A stretch of 64,000 nt of DNA from assembly GCF_964253025.1 (NCBI RefSeq), contig NZ_CAXUQC020000001.1, forward strand, positions 2,170,001 to 2,234,000, given 5' to 3'. Source of the stretch: Rhizobacter sp964253025. Lineage in GTDB: Bacteria; Pseudomonadota; Gammaproteobacteria; Burkholderiales; Burkholderiaceae_C. The notes under the pieces are model-generated. The model did not search any database. It saw nothing but the letters and a program-made list of their open reading frames with translations, and was not told the origin of the DNA. A program made the translations under genes and the position numbers. Numbering within the stretch: the stretch's first letter is position 1; every line of letters starts with the position of its first letter. Below, piece by piece: positions 43,087 to 50,962 of this stretch.

Positions 43087-44912
43087 GTGCGCTGCCCTCC
43101 CCCCTTGCGGACGATGAATGAACCGATGACGAGGGCGTCGAGTGGCGTGCTGAAGAAGGCCTCGATGGCATCGCGCGGCGTGCACACCACCGGCTCGCCC
43201 CGCACATTGAACGATGTGTTCACCAGGACCGGCACGCCGGTGCGCGCGCCGAAGGCCTTCAGCAGCGCGTGAAAGCGCGGGTTGGTGTCGCGATCGACGG
43301 TCTGGACGCGGGCCGTGCGGTCCGTGTGGCAAGCCGACGGGATGCGCTCGCTCTGCCCAGGAACCACGTCATAGATGAAGAGCATGAACGGCGAATCGCC
43401 GCCGTTGGCATCGGCCGGATGGAACCACGCCGCCATGTCTTCCTTGGGCACGGCCGGCGCGACGGGCCGGAAGTCCTCCCGATCCTTGAGCTCGTTCAGG
43501 CGGGCCTGCATTTCCGGATCGATGGGCGATGCGAGGATGGAACGCGCGCCCAATGCGCGCGGACCATATTCCATGCGGCCCTGGAACCAGCCGATCATGA
43601 GGTTGTCGGCCAGCAGCGCGGCAGTGGCGGCGGCCAGGTCATCGGCCCGTTCATAGGGCAGCTTCGCCCAGCGCAGCTGGCGTTCGATCTCCTCGTCCGT
43701 GTAGCCCGGGCCCCAGTAGGCGTGGTCCATCCGCCAGCGGCGTGGGGCGAAGTGGTTCACCGGTCGGTCCACGCTCTTGTCGATGGCCACCGCAGGCGCG
43801 GAGATGGGAGCGACCTCGTTCGGTTCCAGCCGCTCCTTGGCATCGACCCACAGGGCCGCGCCGAGTGCGGTTCCCGCGTCGCCCGCTGCCGGCTGGACCC
43901 ACACGGCATCGAAGATGCCGCTGTCGCGAAGCCGGGCGTTCATCACGCAGTTGAGCGCCACGCCGCCTGCCATCGCGAGCTGGCGCTCGCCGGTCGACTC
44001 GCGCAGCCAGGTCCCGAGCTTGAGCGCCGTGTCCTCGAGCACATCCTGCAGGGACGCGGCGAGATCGAGGTGGTGTTCCCCGAGCGCTTCGCCCAGCGGG
44101 CGCTTGGGGCCGCACATGGCCACCAGGTCGATGGGATCGATGGTGTACCGCCCGTCGGGGCCGATGTGCACGTGGGCCTGCAGGGCATCGCGATACCGAG
44201 GCGTGCCGAGCGCGGCAAGCGCCATCACCTTGTACTCGTCGCTCGAATGCAGGAAACCGAGGTGCGCGGTGACCTGTTCGTAGAGCATGCCGAGCGAATG
44301 CGGCATGTCGACCTCGCCCAAGGCCTCATAGCGGTTGTCTCGATAGCGACCATAGGTGGTGGTGGCGCGCTCGCCGCGACCGTCGAGCGTCATGACGGCG
44401 CATCGCTCGAAGGGCGATGCAAGGAAGGCGCTGGCCTGATGGCAGGTGTGGTGGTTCACGAAGTGCCAGCGGTAGGGCGCGGCGTCGGGCCGCACGCCGG
44501 AGAGCCGCTTGCGCAGGTGGTGAGGCGCACCGTCGGCGAGTTGCCGCGGTGCGTTGACGATGTAGGCCGCGAAGAGGGGATCCCACGGGTTTTCCCATTC
44601 GCCTCGAGGCGCGGCAGAGGGCTCGATCGGAAGGCTCAGCGTGGCCTGCCCAGCGGCGATGCGATTGCCAAGAAATTCTCGCGGGTCGAAGCTATAGGCG
44701 ACGTGGTCAACGTCCCGAAGACTCACGCCCGCCTGTCGGAGGCAGTCGTCGATGGCATTGAAGGGAAGTTCCCAGGCCGAGAACGGAACCGGCCGCTTGC
44801 CATGCTTGATGCGCGTGAAGCGCTCTTCTTCGGATGCGGCGACCACGACACCGTCGACCACGAGGGCCGCAGCGGAGTCATGGAAGGCGGCGTTGATGCC
44901 GAGAGTGATCAT
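43083..44912 (-). CDS. NodU/TobZ-type O-carbamoyltransferase
   Basis: A 609-residue enzyme that carbamoylates sugar hydroxyls using carbamoyl phosphate and ATP. The N-terminal Kae1-like domain starts ITLGINAAFHDSAAALVVDG and contains FVNHHTCHQASAFLASPF (metal-binding histidines) and LAMAGGVALNCVMNARL. The C-terminal YrdC-like part has GRMEYGPRALGARSILA and VPVLVNTSFNVRGEPVV. Within the glycan operon it probably decorates the surface polysaccharide. No separate promoter is seen. Confidence 0.92.
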   Translation of the reverse strand: MITLGINAAFHDSAAALVVDGVVVAASEEERFTRIKHGKRPVPFSAWELPFNAIDDCLRQAGVSLRDVDHVAYSFDPREFLGNRIAAGQATLSLPIEPSAAPRGEWENPWDPLFAAYIVNAPRQLADGAPHHLRKRLSGVRPDAAPYRWHFVNHHTCHQASAFLASPFERCAVMTLDGRGERATTTYGRYRDNRYEALGEVDMPHSLGMLYEQVTAHLGFLHSSDEYKVMALAALGTPRYRDALQAHVHIGPDGRYTIDPIDLVAMCGPKRPLGEALGEHHLDLAASLQDVLEDTALKLGTWLRESTGERQLAMAGGVALNCVMNARLRDSGIFDAVWVQPAAGDAGTALGAALWVDAKERLEPNEVAPISAPAVAIDKSVDRPVNHFAPRRWRMDHAYWGPGYTDEEIERQLRWAKLPYERADDLAAATAALLADNLMIGWFQGRMEYGPRALGARSILASPIDPEMQARLNELKDREDFRPVAPAVPKEDMAAWFHPADANGGDSPFMLFIYDVVPGQSERIPSACHTDRTARVQTVDRDTNPRFHALLKAFGARTGVPVLVNTSFNVRGEPVVCTPRDAIEAFFSTPLDALVIGSFIVRKGGGQRT

Positions 44913-44934
44913 CGAAAGGCTTCTCCGTGAGATG

Positions 44935-45207
44935 TCAACGCGAACGGCGGTTGGCGCGCACGGCGTTGAAGATCAGGAGCGCGGCCAGCGCCCCGAGCAG
45001 CGCCACGAACAGGGCGCCCAGGCTGAAGACATCGCGGTTCTCTGCTGGTGTCCCGAGGTACGGGGCCACGTACCAGCCGAACAGTGCGGCGACTACCGCG
45101 CCGACAGCCACGTTCGGCACGATGCCGTCGCCACGGTCCTTGCGCAGCCAACGGCTCAGCACGGCGCCGAGCACGCCGCCGGCAATGATCCAGACGATGA
45201 GATTGAT
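44935..45207 (-). CDS. GlsB/YeaQ/YmgE-family membrane stress protein with ATC start
   Basis: A 90-residue protein of the transglycosylase-associated family: three hydrophobic helices, with NLIVWIIAGGVLGAVLSRWL first. No ATG, GTG or TTG lies in frame between the preceding gene's stop and this similarity. Homologues start M-N-L-I-V-W, and here the aligned first codon is ATC, nine bases after a GGGAG ribosome binding site (45214-45222 area). It is therefore annotated with a non-standard ATC start; a sequence difference is the alternative. It lies between the SDR and carbamoyltransferase genes. Confidence 0.7.
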   Translation of the reverse strand: MNLIVWIIAGGVLGAVLSRWLRKDRGDGIVPNVAVGAVVAALFGWYVAPYLGTPAENRDVFSLGALFVALLGALAALLIFNAVRANRRSR

Positions 45208-45221
45208 GATGGATTTCTCCC

Positions 45222-45989
45222 TCAGGGCCAGGAGGTCTCGCGCATCGGCAGCACGGTGACCTCCGGAATCACCGTTTCCTCCGGCTGGGTCAGCAGGAAG
45301 CGCACGGTGCGTGCCACGTTGGCGGGGTCCTGCAGCACGGTGGGGTCGATGTCGGGGAAGCGGTCGAGCAGGAAGGGCGTGCGCATGCCCCCGGCGACAA
45401 CAGCCGACACCTTGATGCCCTTCGGGCGCAGTTCCGCATGGAGCGCATGCGACAGGCCGAGCAGGCCCCACTTCGTCGCGTGATAGGCCGCGGCATTGGG
45501 CCAGGCGCGCTTGGCCGCGGTGGAGGCCACGTTGATGATGTAGCCGCCACCGCCCTGCTCGGTCTTGGGCCCCATGGCGCGCGCCGCATGCTTGGCCACA
45601 TAGAACGGTCCGGTGAGGTTGGTGCGCACCACGCGCTCCCAATCGGCGCCAGACAACTCGTCGATGGGCACCGTGATGTCGATGCCGGCGTTGTTCACCA
45701 CGGCGTCGATGCGGCCGAAGCGCTCGCGCGTCTGGGCGATCACCCGTTCCACTTGCGCCTCATCGCCGACGTCGAGGTGGACGGCCATGGCGGTGATGCC
45801 CTCCTCGCCGAGCACCGCTGCGTGGTTCTCCGCGCCGGCGAGGTCGATGTCGGCGACGACGACGCGGGCACCGTCCTCGCCGAGGGCACGGCAGATGGCC
45901 GCGCCGAGTCCGCGCGAACCGCCGGTGACGAGGACCACCCGATCGGCAAGCGTCGGCGTGGCGGTGGGAGAGGTGCTGACTGGGGACAT
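45222..45989 (-). CDS. short-chain dehydrogenase/reductase
   Basis: A 255-residue classical SDR. NAD(P) motif TGGSRGLGAAI at about 24-34, DID in VVVADIDLAG suggests NAD+ preference, NNAG follows, and the catalytic Ser and Tyr-x3-Lys are in NVASTAAKRAWPNAAAYHATK. An AAGGAG box precedes the ATG. Substrate unknown. It opens the leftward operon carrying the GlsB-like protein, carbamoyltransferase and two glycosyltransferases. Confidence 0.88.
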   Translation of the reverse strand: MSPVSTSPTATPTLADRVVLVTGGSRGLGAAICRALGEDGARVVVADIDLAGAENHAAVLGEEGITAMAVHLDVGDEAQVERVIAQTRERFGRIDAVVNNAGIDITVPIDELSGADWERVVRTNLTGPFYVAKHAARAMGPKTEQGGGGYIINVASTAAKRAWPNAAAYHATKWGLLGLSHALHAELRPKGIKVSAVVAGGMRTPFLLDRFPDIDPTVLQDPANVARTVRFLLTQPEETVIPEVTVLPMRETSWP

Positions 45990-46037
45990 GGCAGGCTCCT
46001 TGTGGACTTCAAAACGATTGCAGTTGCAGCGCCTCTG

Positions 46038-46052
46038 GCATCCGGCGTTCCC
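46038..46052 (-). promoter_or_regulatory. sigma-54-type promoter of the SDR-carbamoyltransferase operon
   Basis: Minus strand GGGAACGCCGGATGC followed by CAGAGG. Exact spacing; -12 is ATGCC. The predicted start is near 46026, 37 bases before the ATG. Confidence 0.5.
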
Positions 46053-46062
46053 AGTGGCGGCC

Positions 46063-46584
46063 TCAGTCGCGCGGCTGCCCTGCGAAGAGCTGCCGTGTGG
46101 CCAGCGCCCCGGCGTGGCGCTCTTTCGCGATGGCCCGCAGCGCGCCGGCCACGGTGATCGCGAACGACTCATCCCACCATGCGTGCGCCCCACTCACTCC
46201 GACCACGATGCCGTCGAGGCAGACGCTGCCCCAGAGCAAGGTCTCCGTCTCCCGGACGAGGTGCGGACGCATCGTCTGCAAGGCGTGGCTGTCCATCTGG
46301 TGCTGCCAGGCCAGCTGCGCCTTGGCTCGGGCGAACGCCGAGTAGTCGGCGTCCCATCGCGCGCGATCGCCGATGGCGTGCTCGTGGAGGATGGCATCCT
46401 CGAAACGATGTGACGCCGGCGAGCGGGCCGGGTCCATGACCACGATGACCAGGAAGCCACTGCCGCAGACCGAAGGGTCCCGCATGGCGCTTTCGATCAT
46501 GGGCAGCGACATCTCGACGGCCCGGCGGGCGGAGTGAGCGTCAGCGAAGTGGCTTCCGGGAGTGGCTTGGGGCGACGCGGTCAT
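46063..46584 (-). CDS. hypothetical protein, possibly GlcG/HbpS-like
   Basis: A 173-residue protein without signal peptide. The pattern SARRAVEMSLPMIESAMRD, then ARAKAQLAWQHQMDSH, then GIVVGVSGAHAWWDESFAITVAGAL recalls the GlcG/HbpS fold, where GVSG-x-DE-x-A-AG is conserved. The match is by eye and moderate. Its ATG overlaps the stop of the ABC-receiver fusion, so both are made together; HbpS-type proteins sense haem or redox state, which would suit a stress operon. Confidence 0.6.
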   Translation of the reverse strand: MTASPQATPGSHFADAHSARRAVEMSLPMIESAMRDPSVCGSGFLVIVVMDPARSPASHRFEDAILHEHAIGDRARWDADYSAFARAKAQLAWQHQMDSHALQTMRPHLVRETETLLWGSVCLDGIVVGVSGAHAWWDESFAITVAGALRAIAKERHAGALATRQLFAGQPRD

Positions 46585-49373
46585 GGGGCTCCTTCATGGG
46601 CAGGCTGAGAATGGGTTGCGGCAAGACTTTCACCGTCGCGACGCCGCGCAAGGGTGTATAGCGTGGAGACGAGCTCTCTCGCCTGGACGGGCTTCGTGAG
46701 GTGGACCTGGAAGCCGGCCATGAGCGCGCGCACGCGGTCGCCCGACTGGGCGAGTCCGGTCAACGCGACGGCAGGCAGCCGCTGGTCCAGGGGAATGCCG
46801 CGCTCGGCTTCGAGCTGACGCAGGCGGTGGACGACCGCGTGGCCATCCTCGTCGCCGAGAACCACGTCGCAGACGAACACGTCCGGCCACAGGTTGGAGG
46901 GCCGGCTCTGCAACCAGGCGAGCACGTCCCGGCCGGTGCCGAAGGGCAGGACGGATGCGGCATCGGACTCCAGCAGGGCCGTCAGCGTGTCGCGCGCATC
47001 CTTGTCGTCGTCCACCAGCATGACGCGCAGGCCGGCCAGCGGCTGCTCCAGCGGCACGGCCGAATCAACCATTGGCGCAGGGGCTGCGGCGACCGCCCGG
47101 AGGGGCAACTCGACGGTGTAGCGCATGCCGTGCACGGACGACGGCTGCACGATGCCGAAGCGACCGCCCTGCCGCTCGATGGTGGAGCGCAGCACGAGCG
47201 GGTCGAGCGGCGTGTCGGCCTCGCCCGGCTTGGCAGGCGGGGCGGCCGGACGGGGCACGGCAGTGGCTGGTGCGATGTGGCGTCCATCGGTCACCGTGAC
47301 GAGCGCATGCCCGTCCCTGCGCTCGAGGCGCAGTTCGATGCGGCCACCGGGTGGCGTTCCCGCGAGCGACCACAGGCACAACGCGCTGAGCGCCTGCGAC
47401 AGCGTGGTCGGGTCGCCCGTCACGCTGCTCGCCTCACCGTCGATGTCGGTATAGAGCGCCACCTGACTTGCCTCGATGCGCGGTCGCACGCCGTCGATCA
47501 CACCGGCGATGAGTGCACCGAGGTGAACCGGCTGTCGCGCCATCTCGCGCTCGACGCGCTCGAACTGCTGCTGCTGCCGCTGCAGGTTCCACAGCTGGGC
47601 GTACAGGCCGTCGCGGGCCAGCAGGTTCTCGTGGCGACCACGCTCGACGATGCGGCCCTTGTCCATCACGATGATCTCGTCGGCGTTCACGATGGTGGAC
47701 AGGCGGTGCGCGATGATGAGCGTGCTTCGCCCCTGTGCGATCCGGTCGAGCTCACCCTGGATCGCCCGCTCGGCCCGCGTGTCCAGCGCCGAAGTGGCTT
47801 CGTCGAAGATCATGATGGGCGGGTTCTTGAGGAACGCGCGGGCAATGGCGATGCGCTGCTTCTCGCCGCCCGACAGCTTCACGCCCCGCTCGCCGACCAT
47901 CGTCTCGTACTGCTCGGGAAGCGAGAGGATGAATTCATGCACCTGGGCGGCCTTGGCGGCCTCGATGACGTCCGGGAGGCCGGCGCCCACGCGGCCATAG
48001 CCGATGTTGTACGCAATGGTGTCGTTGAAGAGGACGGTGTCCTGCGGCACGATGCCGATGGCCTCGCGCAGCGATTCGGTGCGCACGGCGCGCAGGTCCT
48101 GCCCGTCCACCGTGATGCGGCCGGACCTGACGTCGTACAGGCGGAGCAGCAGCCGGGCGAGCGTGGACTTGCCCGAGCCGCTGCCTCCCACCACCGCGAC
48201 GGTGTGGCCCGCGGGAATGGTGAGGCTTACGTCGTAGAGGATCTGGCGTCCGGGCTCGTACCCGAAGTCGACGTTCTCGAACGACACCATTCCGCCCTGC
48301 ACCACCAGCGGCGGCGTGTCGGCCCGATCCACGATCTCGGGCTCCTGCGCGAGCAGGTCGAACAGCTTCTCCGTGTTCACGAGGGCATCCCGCGCCTCGC
48401 GAAAGACGAAGCCGAGCGCGTTGAGCGGCAGGCAGATCTGGATCACGTACGCATTCACCAGGACAAGGTCGCCCACTGTCATCGCGCCCCGAACCGTCTG
48501 CTGCCCTGCGAGCAGCATCACGGCCGCCACGCCAGCCGCGATGACGGCGCTCTGGCTGATGTGAAGCACCGACAGCGCCCGCTGGTTCTGAATGCTGCCG
48601 ACGACCCATTGATCGCAGATCGCGAGGTACCGGTCGCGCTCGAAGCGCTCGCGGGCATAGGTCTTGACGGTCTCGTAGTTGAGCAGGGTATCGACCAGGC
48701 GCCCGTTGGCGCGCGAGTCCATCTCGTTGACCCGCCGCTGCCGCAGCTCGCGGCGCTGGGTCAGGCCCATGGTGAGCGCGGCGTAGACGACAAAGGTGAC
48801 GACGATGACCAGCGTGAACCACAGGCTGTATCCATACGCCATGACACCGAGCACGGCAGCGAACTCGACGAGCGTGGGCACGACGGTGAAGAGACCGGCG
48901 CCCAGCAGGAAGCCGACGCCGCTCGTGCCCCGCTCCACGTCGCGGATGAGCGACCCCGTGTTTCGTTGGCTGTGGAACTTGGGGTTGAGCGACAGGAGGT
49001 GAGAGAACGTGCGCTGAGAAAACGCGATGACCGTGCGGCGCGTGACCGGCGCGAAGACGAGGTCCCGCAGTTCGGTGAAGAGCGTCCCTGCGAAACGCAG
49101 CAGCGCATAGGCGAGTAGCAAAAACACGGGAAGCACGACGGCCAGCGAAGTGGTCGGGTCCCCGGCGGCCATGGCAGGCACCGACTCGGTGAGCGACTCC
49201 GGCCGGCTGAAGCGATCCACCACCGCCTTGAGCAGCAGCGGCACACTGACCCCTGCTGCCTTGGCGAGGATCAACAGTGCGAGCGCAAGGGCGGTGCGAC
49301 GCCGGTACTTCCAGGCTGCCGCCCACAACTCACCGAACACGCCCTTGCGTTGATTGACGGCCGGAGATTCCAT
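46581..49373 (-). CDS. Atm1-type ABC exporter fused to degenerate kinase ATPase and receiver domains
   Basis: A single 930-residue frame. Residues 1-345 are the transmembrane domain of an Atm1/HMT1-like exporter (NEMDSRANGRLVDTLLNYETVK, FREARDALVNTEKLFDLL). Residues 358-600 are the ATPase with Walker A GGSGSGKST (396-404), LSGGE (500-504), Walker B MIFDE (521-525) and H-loop His556. Residues 610-760 resemble a histidine-kinase HATPase domain (DPTTLSQALSALCLWSLAGTPPGGRIEL) but lack the N-box Asn and the DxGxG motif. Residues 782-905 are a receiver with Asp788-790, Asp836, Thr872 and Lys894 all present. Export would thus be phosphorylation-controlled. Its promoter leaves almost no leader. Confidence 0.92.
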   Translation of the reverse strand: MESPAVNQRKGVFGELWAAAWKYRRRTALALALLILAKAAGVSVPLLLKAVVDRFSRPESLTESVPAMAAGDPTTSLAVVLPVFLLLAYALLRFAGTLFTELRDLVFAPVTRRTVIAFSQRTFSHLLSLNPKFHSQRNTGSLIRDVERGTSGVGFLLGAGLFTVVPTLVEFAAVLGVMAYGYSLWFTLVIVVTFVVYAALTMGLTQRRELRQRRVNEMDSRANGRLVDTLLNYETVKTYARERFERDRYLAICDQWVVGSIQNQRALSVLHISQSAVIAAGVAAVMLLAGQQTVRGAMTVGDLVLVNAYVIQICLPLNALGFVFREARDALVNTEKLFDLLAQEPEIVDRADTPPLVVQGGMVSFENVDFGYEPGRQILYDVSLTIPAGHTVAVVGGSGSGKSTLARLLLRLYDVRSGRITVDGQDLRAVRTESLREAIGIVPQDTVLFNDTIAYNIGYGRVGAGLPDVIEAAKAAQVHEFILSLPEQYETMVGERGVKLSGGEKQRIAIARAFLKNPPIMIFDEATSALDTRAERAIQGELDRIAQGRSTLIIAHRLSTIVNADEIIVMDKGRIVERGRHENLLARDGLYAQLWNLQRQQQQFERVEREMARQPVHLGALIAGVIDGVRPRIEASQVALYTDIDGEASSVTGDPTTLSQALSALCLWSLAGTPPGGRIELRLERRDGHALVTVTDGRHIAPATAVPRPAAPPAKPGEADTPLDPLVLRSTIERQGGRFGIVQPSSVHGMRYTVELPLRAVAAAPAPMVDSAVPLEQPLAGLRVMLVDDDKDARDTLTALLESDAASVLPFGTGRDVLAWLQSRPSNLWPDVFVCDVVLGDEDGHAVVHRLRQLEAERGIPLDQRLPAVALTGLAQSGDRVRALMAGFQVHLTKPVQARELVSTLYTLARRRDGESLAATHSQPAHEGAP

Positions 49374-49386
49374 GGCCGCCGAATCG

Positions 49387-49401
49387 GCAAGGCGTGTTCC
49401 C
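49387..49401 (-). promoter_or_regulatory. sigma-54-type promoter of the ABC-receiver fusion
   Basis: Minus strand GGGAACACGCCTTGC followed by CGATTCGGCGG. Exact spacing. The -12 GC is only 13 bases before the ATG at 49373, so the predicted mRNA is leaderless or nearly so. Confidence 0.65.
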
Positions 49402-49409
49402 GTCCGGGA

Positions 49410-50402
49410 TCAGCGCCGAAGCGTGCGGCGATGGGTGTAGTGCATCAGGAGGCCGACAGCCAGCCCGGTAGCAAGCGCCGCCGCAGCGACAGGAACACGG
49501 CTGCCGGGCGCCTTGGCCCGGTAGCCGCCGTCGATGCCGGAACCCACCGAGGGCGCGAACAGGTTGCCATCCGTGCGCGGTGCCGACTCAGCCTGGTCGA
49601 GGTAGCGTTCGACCACCCGCGCGCCCAGCCAGCTCGACAGGGAGGGGGAAATGGCATGGACCAGGCGCAGTGCCGTCGCAGCCGCGCCCACGGTGACCGA
49701 CGGGCGCGGGTGTTTGGCCAGATCGACCATCGCCCGCGCAGCCAGGCGCGGGTCGTAGATGGGCGGTGCCGGCCGCAGCCGACGGCCGGTGTAGTTCGCC
49801 GCATGGGCCACACCGGGCGTGTCCATGAAGGCGGGATATACGTCGCAGACGTGGATGTCGCTCCACTGGCTCAACTCGCCCCGCAGGGCCTCCGAGAAGC
49901 CGCGCAAGGCGAACTTGCTCGCCGAGTACGCCGCCGCGTACGGTGCCGCGGCCCAGGCCCCGAGCGAGATCATGTTGATGAGGACGCCCCGCTTGCGGGC
50001 GATGAAATGCGGCAGCACCGCGTGCGCGCCGTTGATGTGGCCGATGAGATTGGCCTCGATGACGCGGTGGTGGGATTTGAGCGGCGTCTGCACGAAGCTG
50101 CCCACGGCACCCACCCCGACGTTGTTGACCCACACGTCGATGCCGCCGAAACGCGCGACCGCAGCGCTTGCGAGCGCGCGCACGGCGCGCTCGTCCGTCA
50201 CGTCGGTGGTCACGACGAGAACCTGGGCACCCTGTGCCTGGCACTGCGCCGCGACCTCGTCGAGCACGGATTGCCTCCGCGAGGCCAGCACCAGATCGGC
50301 GCCGGCCCGCGCGAAGGCGATGGCCGCGGCGCGGCCGATGCCGCTCGTGGCCCCGGTCAACACCACGCATTGACCCACCAGACTGCGGTTCTTCACGGTC
50401 AT
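49410..50402 (-). CDS. membrane-anchored short-chain dehydrogenase
   Basis: A 330-residue SDR with a GGAGG box before the ATG. TGATSGIGRAAAIAF (16-30), NNVG, and the catalytic Ser/Tyr-x3-Lys in NMISLGAWAAAPYAAAYSASK are present. A C-terminal hydrophobic segment (VAAAALATGLAVGLLMHY) followed by basic residues would anchor it to the inner membrane, an arrangement common in DUF-type SDRs of stress islands. Substrate unknown. Confidence 0.87.
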   Translation of the reverse strand: MTVKNRSLVGQCVVLTGATSGIGRAAAIAFARAGADLVLASRRQSVLDEVAAQCQAQGAQVLVVTTDVTDERAVRALASAAVARFGGIDVWVNNVGVGAVGSFVQTPLKSHHRVIEANLIGHINGAHAVLPHFIARKRGVLINMISLGAWAAAPYAAAYSASKFALRGFSEALRGELSQWSDIHVCDVYPAFMDTPGVAHAANYTGRRLRPAPPIYDPRLAARAMVDLAKHPRPSVTVGAAATALRLVHAISPSLSSWLGARVVERYLDQAESAPRTDGNLFAPSVGSGIDGGYRAKAPGSRVPVAAAALATGLAVGLLMHYTHRRTLRR

Positions 50403-50445
50403 CGGTCCTCCGGTTCAGGCCTGCATCGGCACGGGCACGTACAAC

Positions 50446-50790
50446 TCAGTTCGAAGCGGCAGAGGCCGGGGGCGACATGGTCGTACCCTGGCCGGCGCTG
50501 CCGCCGCTGCTGTTCGTACCGCCCGTGCTGGTGCCGGTGCTGGTGTCGCCGGTGGCCGGGGCGGTCGTCGTGTCGCCGCCCATGCTGCCGCCCGTCGACG
50601 TGCCGGGAGCGCCCGTGGTGTCCGGCGTCGTCGGCGTGGTCGGCGTCGTCGTCGTACCCGGAGCCGTGGTGGTTGCATCCGGCATGGTGGTCGCCGGCGG
50701 GTTTTCATCGCGGCGGCTGCAGGCCGTGGTCAGAACGGCCGAGGTCAGCAGCACGGCGAGGGAAACGGTCTTGAGGGTCGTCTTTTGCAT
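50446..50790 (-). CDS. small threonine/glycine-rich lipoprotein
   Basis: A 114-residue exported protein. MQKTTLKTVSLAVLLTSAVLTTAC is a lipoprotein signal with the lipobox LTTAC, so Cys24 would be lipidated. The rest is a low-complexity chain of Thr, Gly, Pro, Ser and Ala with no domain. A GGAGA box precedes the ATG, and a TTGCC-type sigma-54 promoter lies 68 bases upstream. Function unknown; a cell-envelope stress role fits the regulon. Confidence 0.75.
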   Translation of the reverse strand: MQKTTLKTVSLAVLLTSAVLTTACSRRDENPPATTMPDATTTAPGTTTTPTTPTTPDTTGAPGTSTGGSMGGDTTTAPATGDTSTGTSTGGTNSSGGSAGQGTTMSPPASAASN

Positions 50791-50857
50791 GGGATGATCT
50801 CCTGGAAGTCGAGTTGACACCCGGCCTGCGCCCGTCGCACGCCGATGCCGGGCTCCG

Positions 50858-50872
50858 GCAATCAACGTGCCT
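50858..50872 (-). promoter_or_regulatory. sigma-54-type promoter of the lipoprotein gene
   Basis: Minus strand AGGCACGTTGATTGC followed by CGGAGCCCGG. Exact spacing and near-perfect elements. The predicted start is near 50846. Confidence 0.7.
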
Positions 50873-50962
50873 GGGTAAGCACCCTTCATCCCTCGCGGGC
50901 CATGGAGGCCGGTCGCAGCCGTGGCCGGCGTCCGGTGACGCCGTCGCAGCGCGGCCGGTGGC

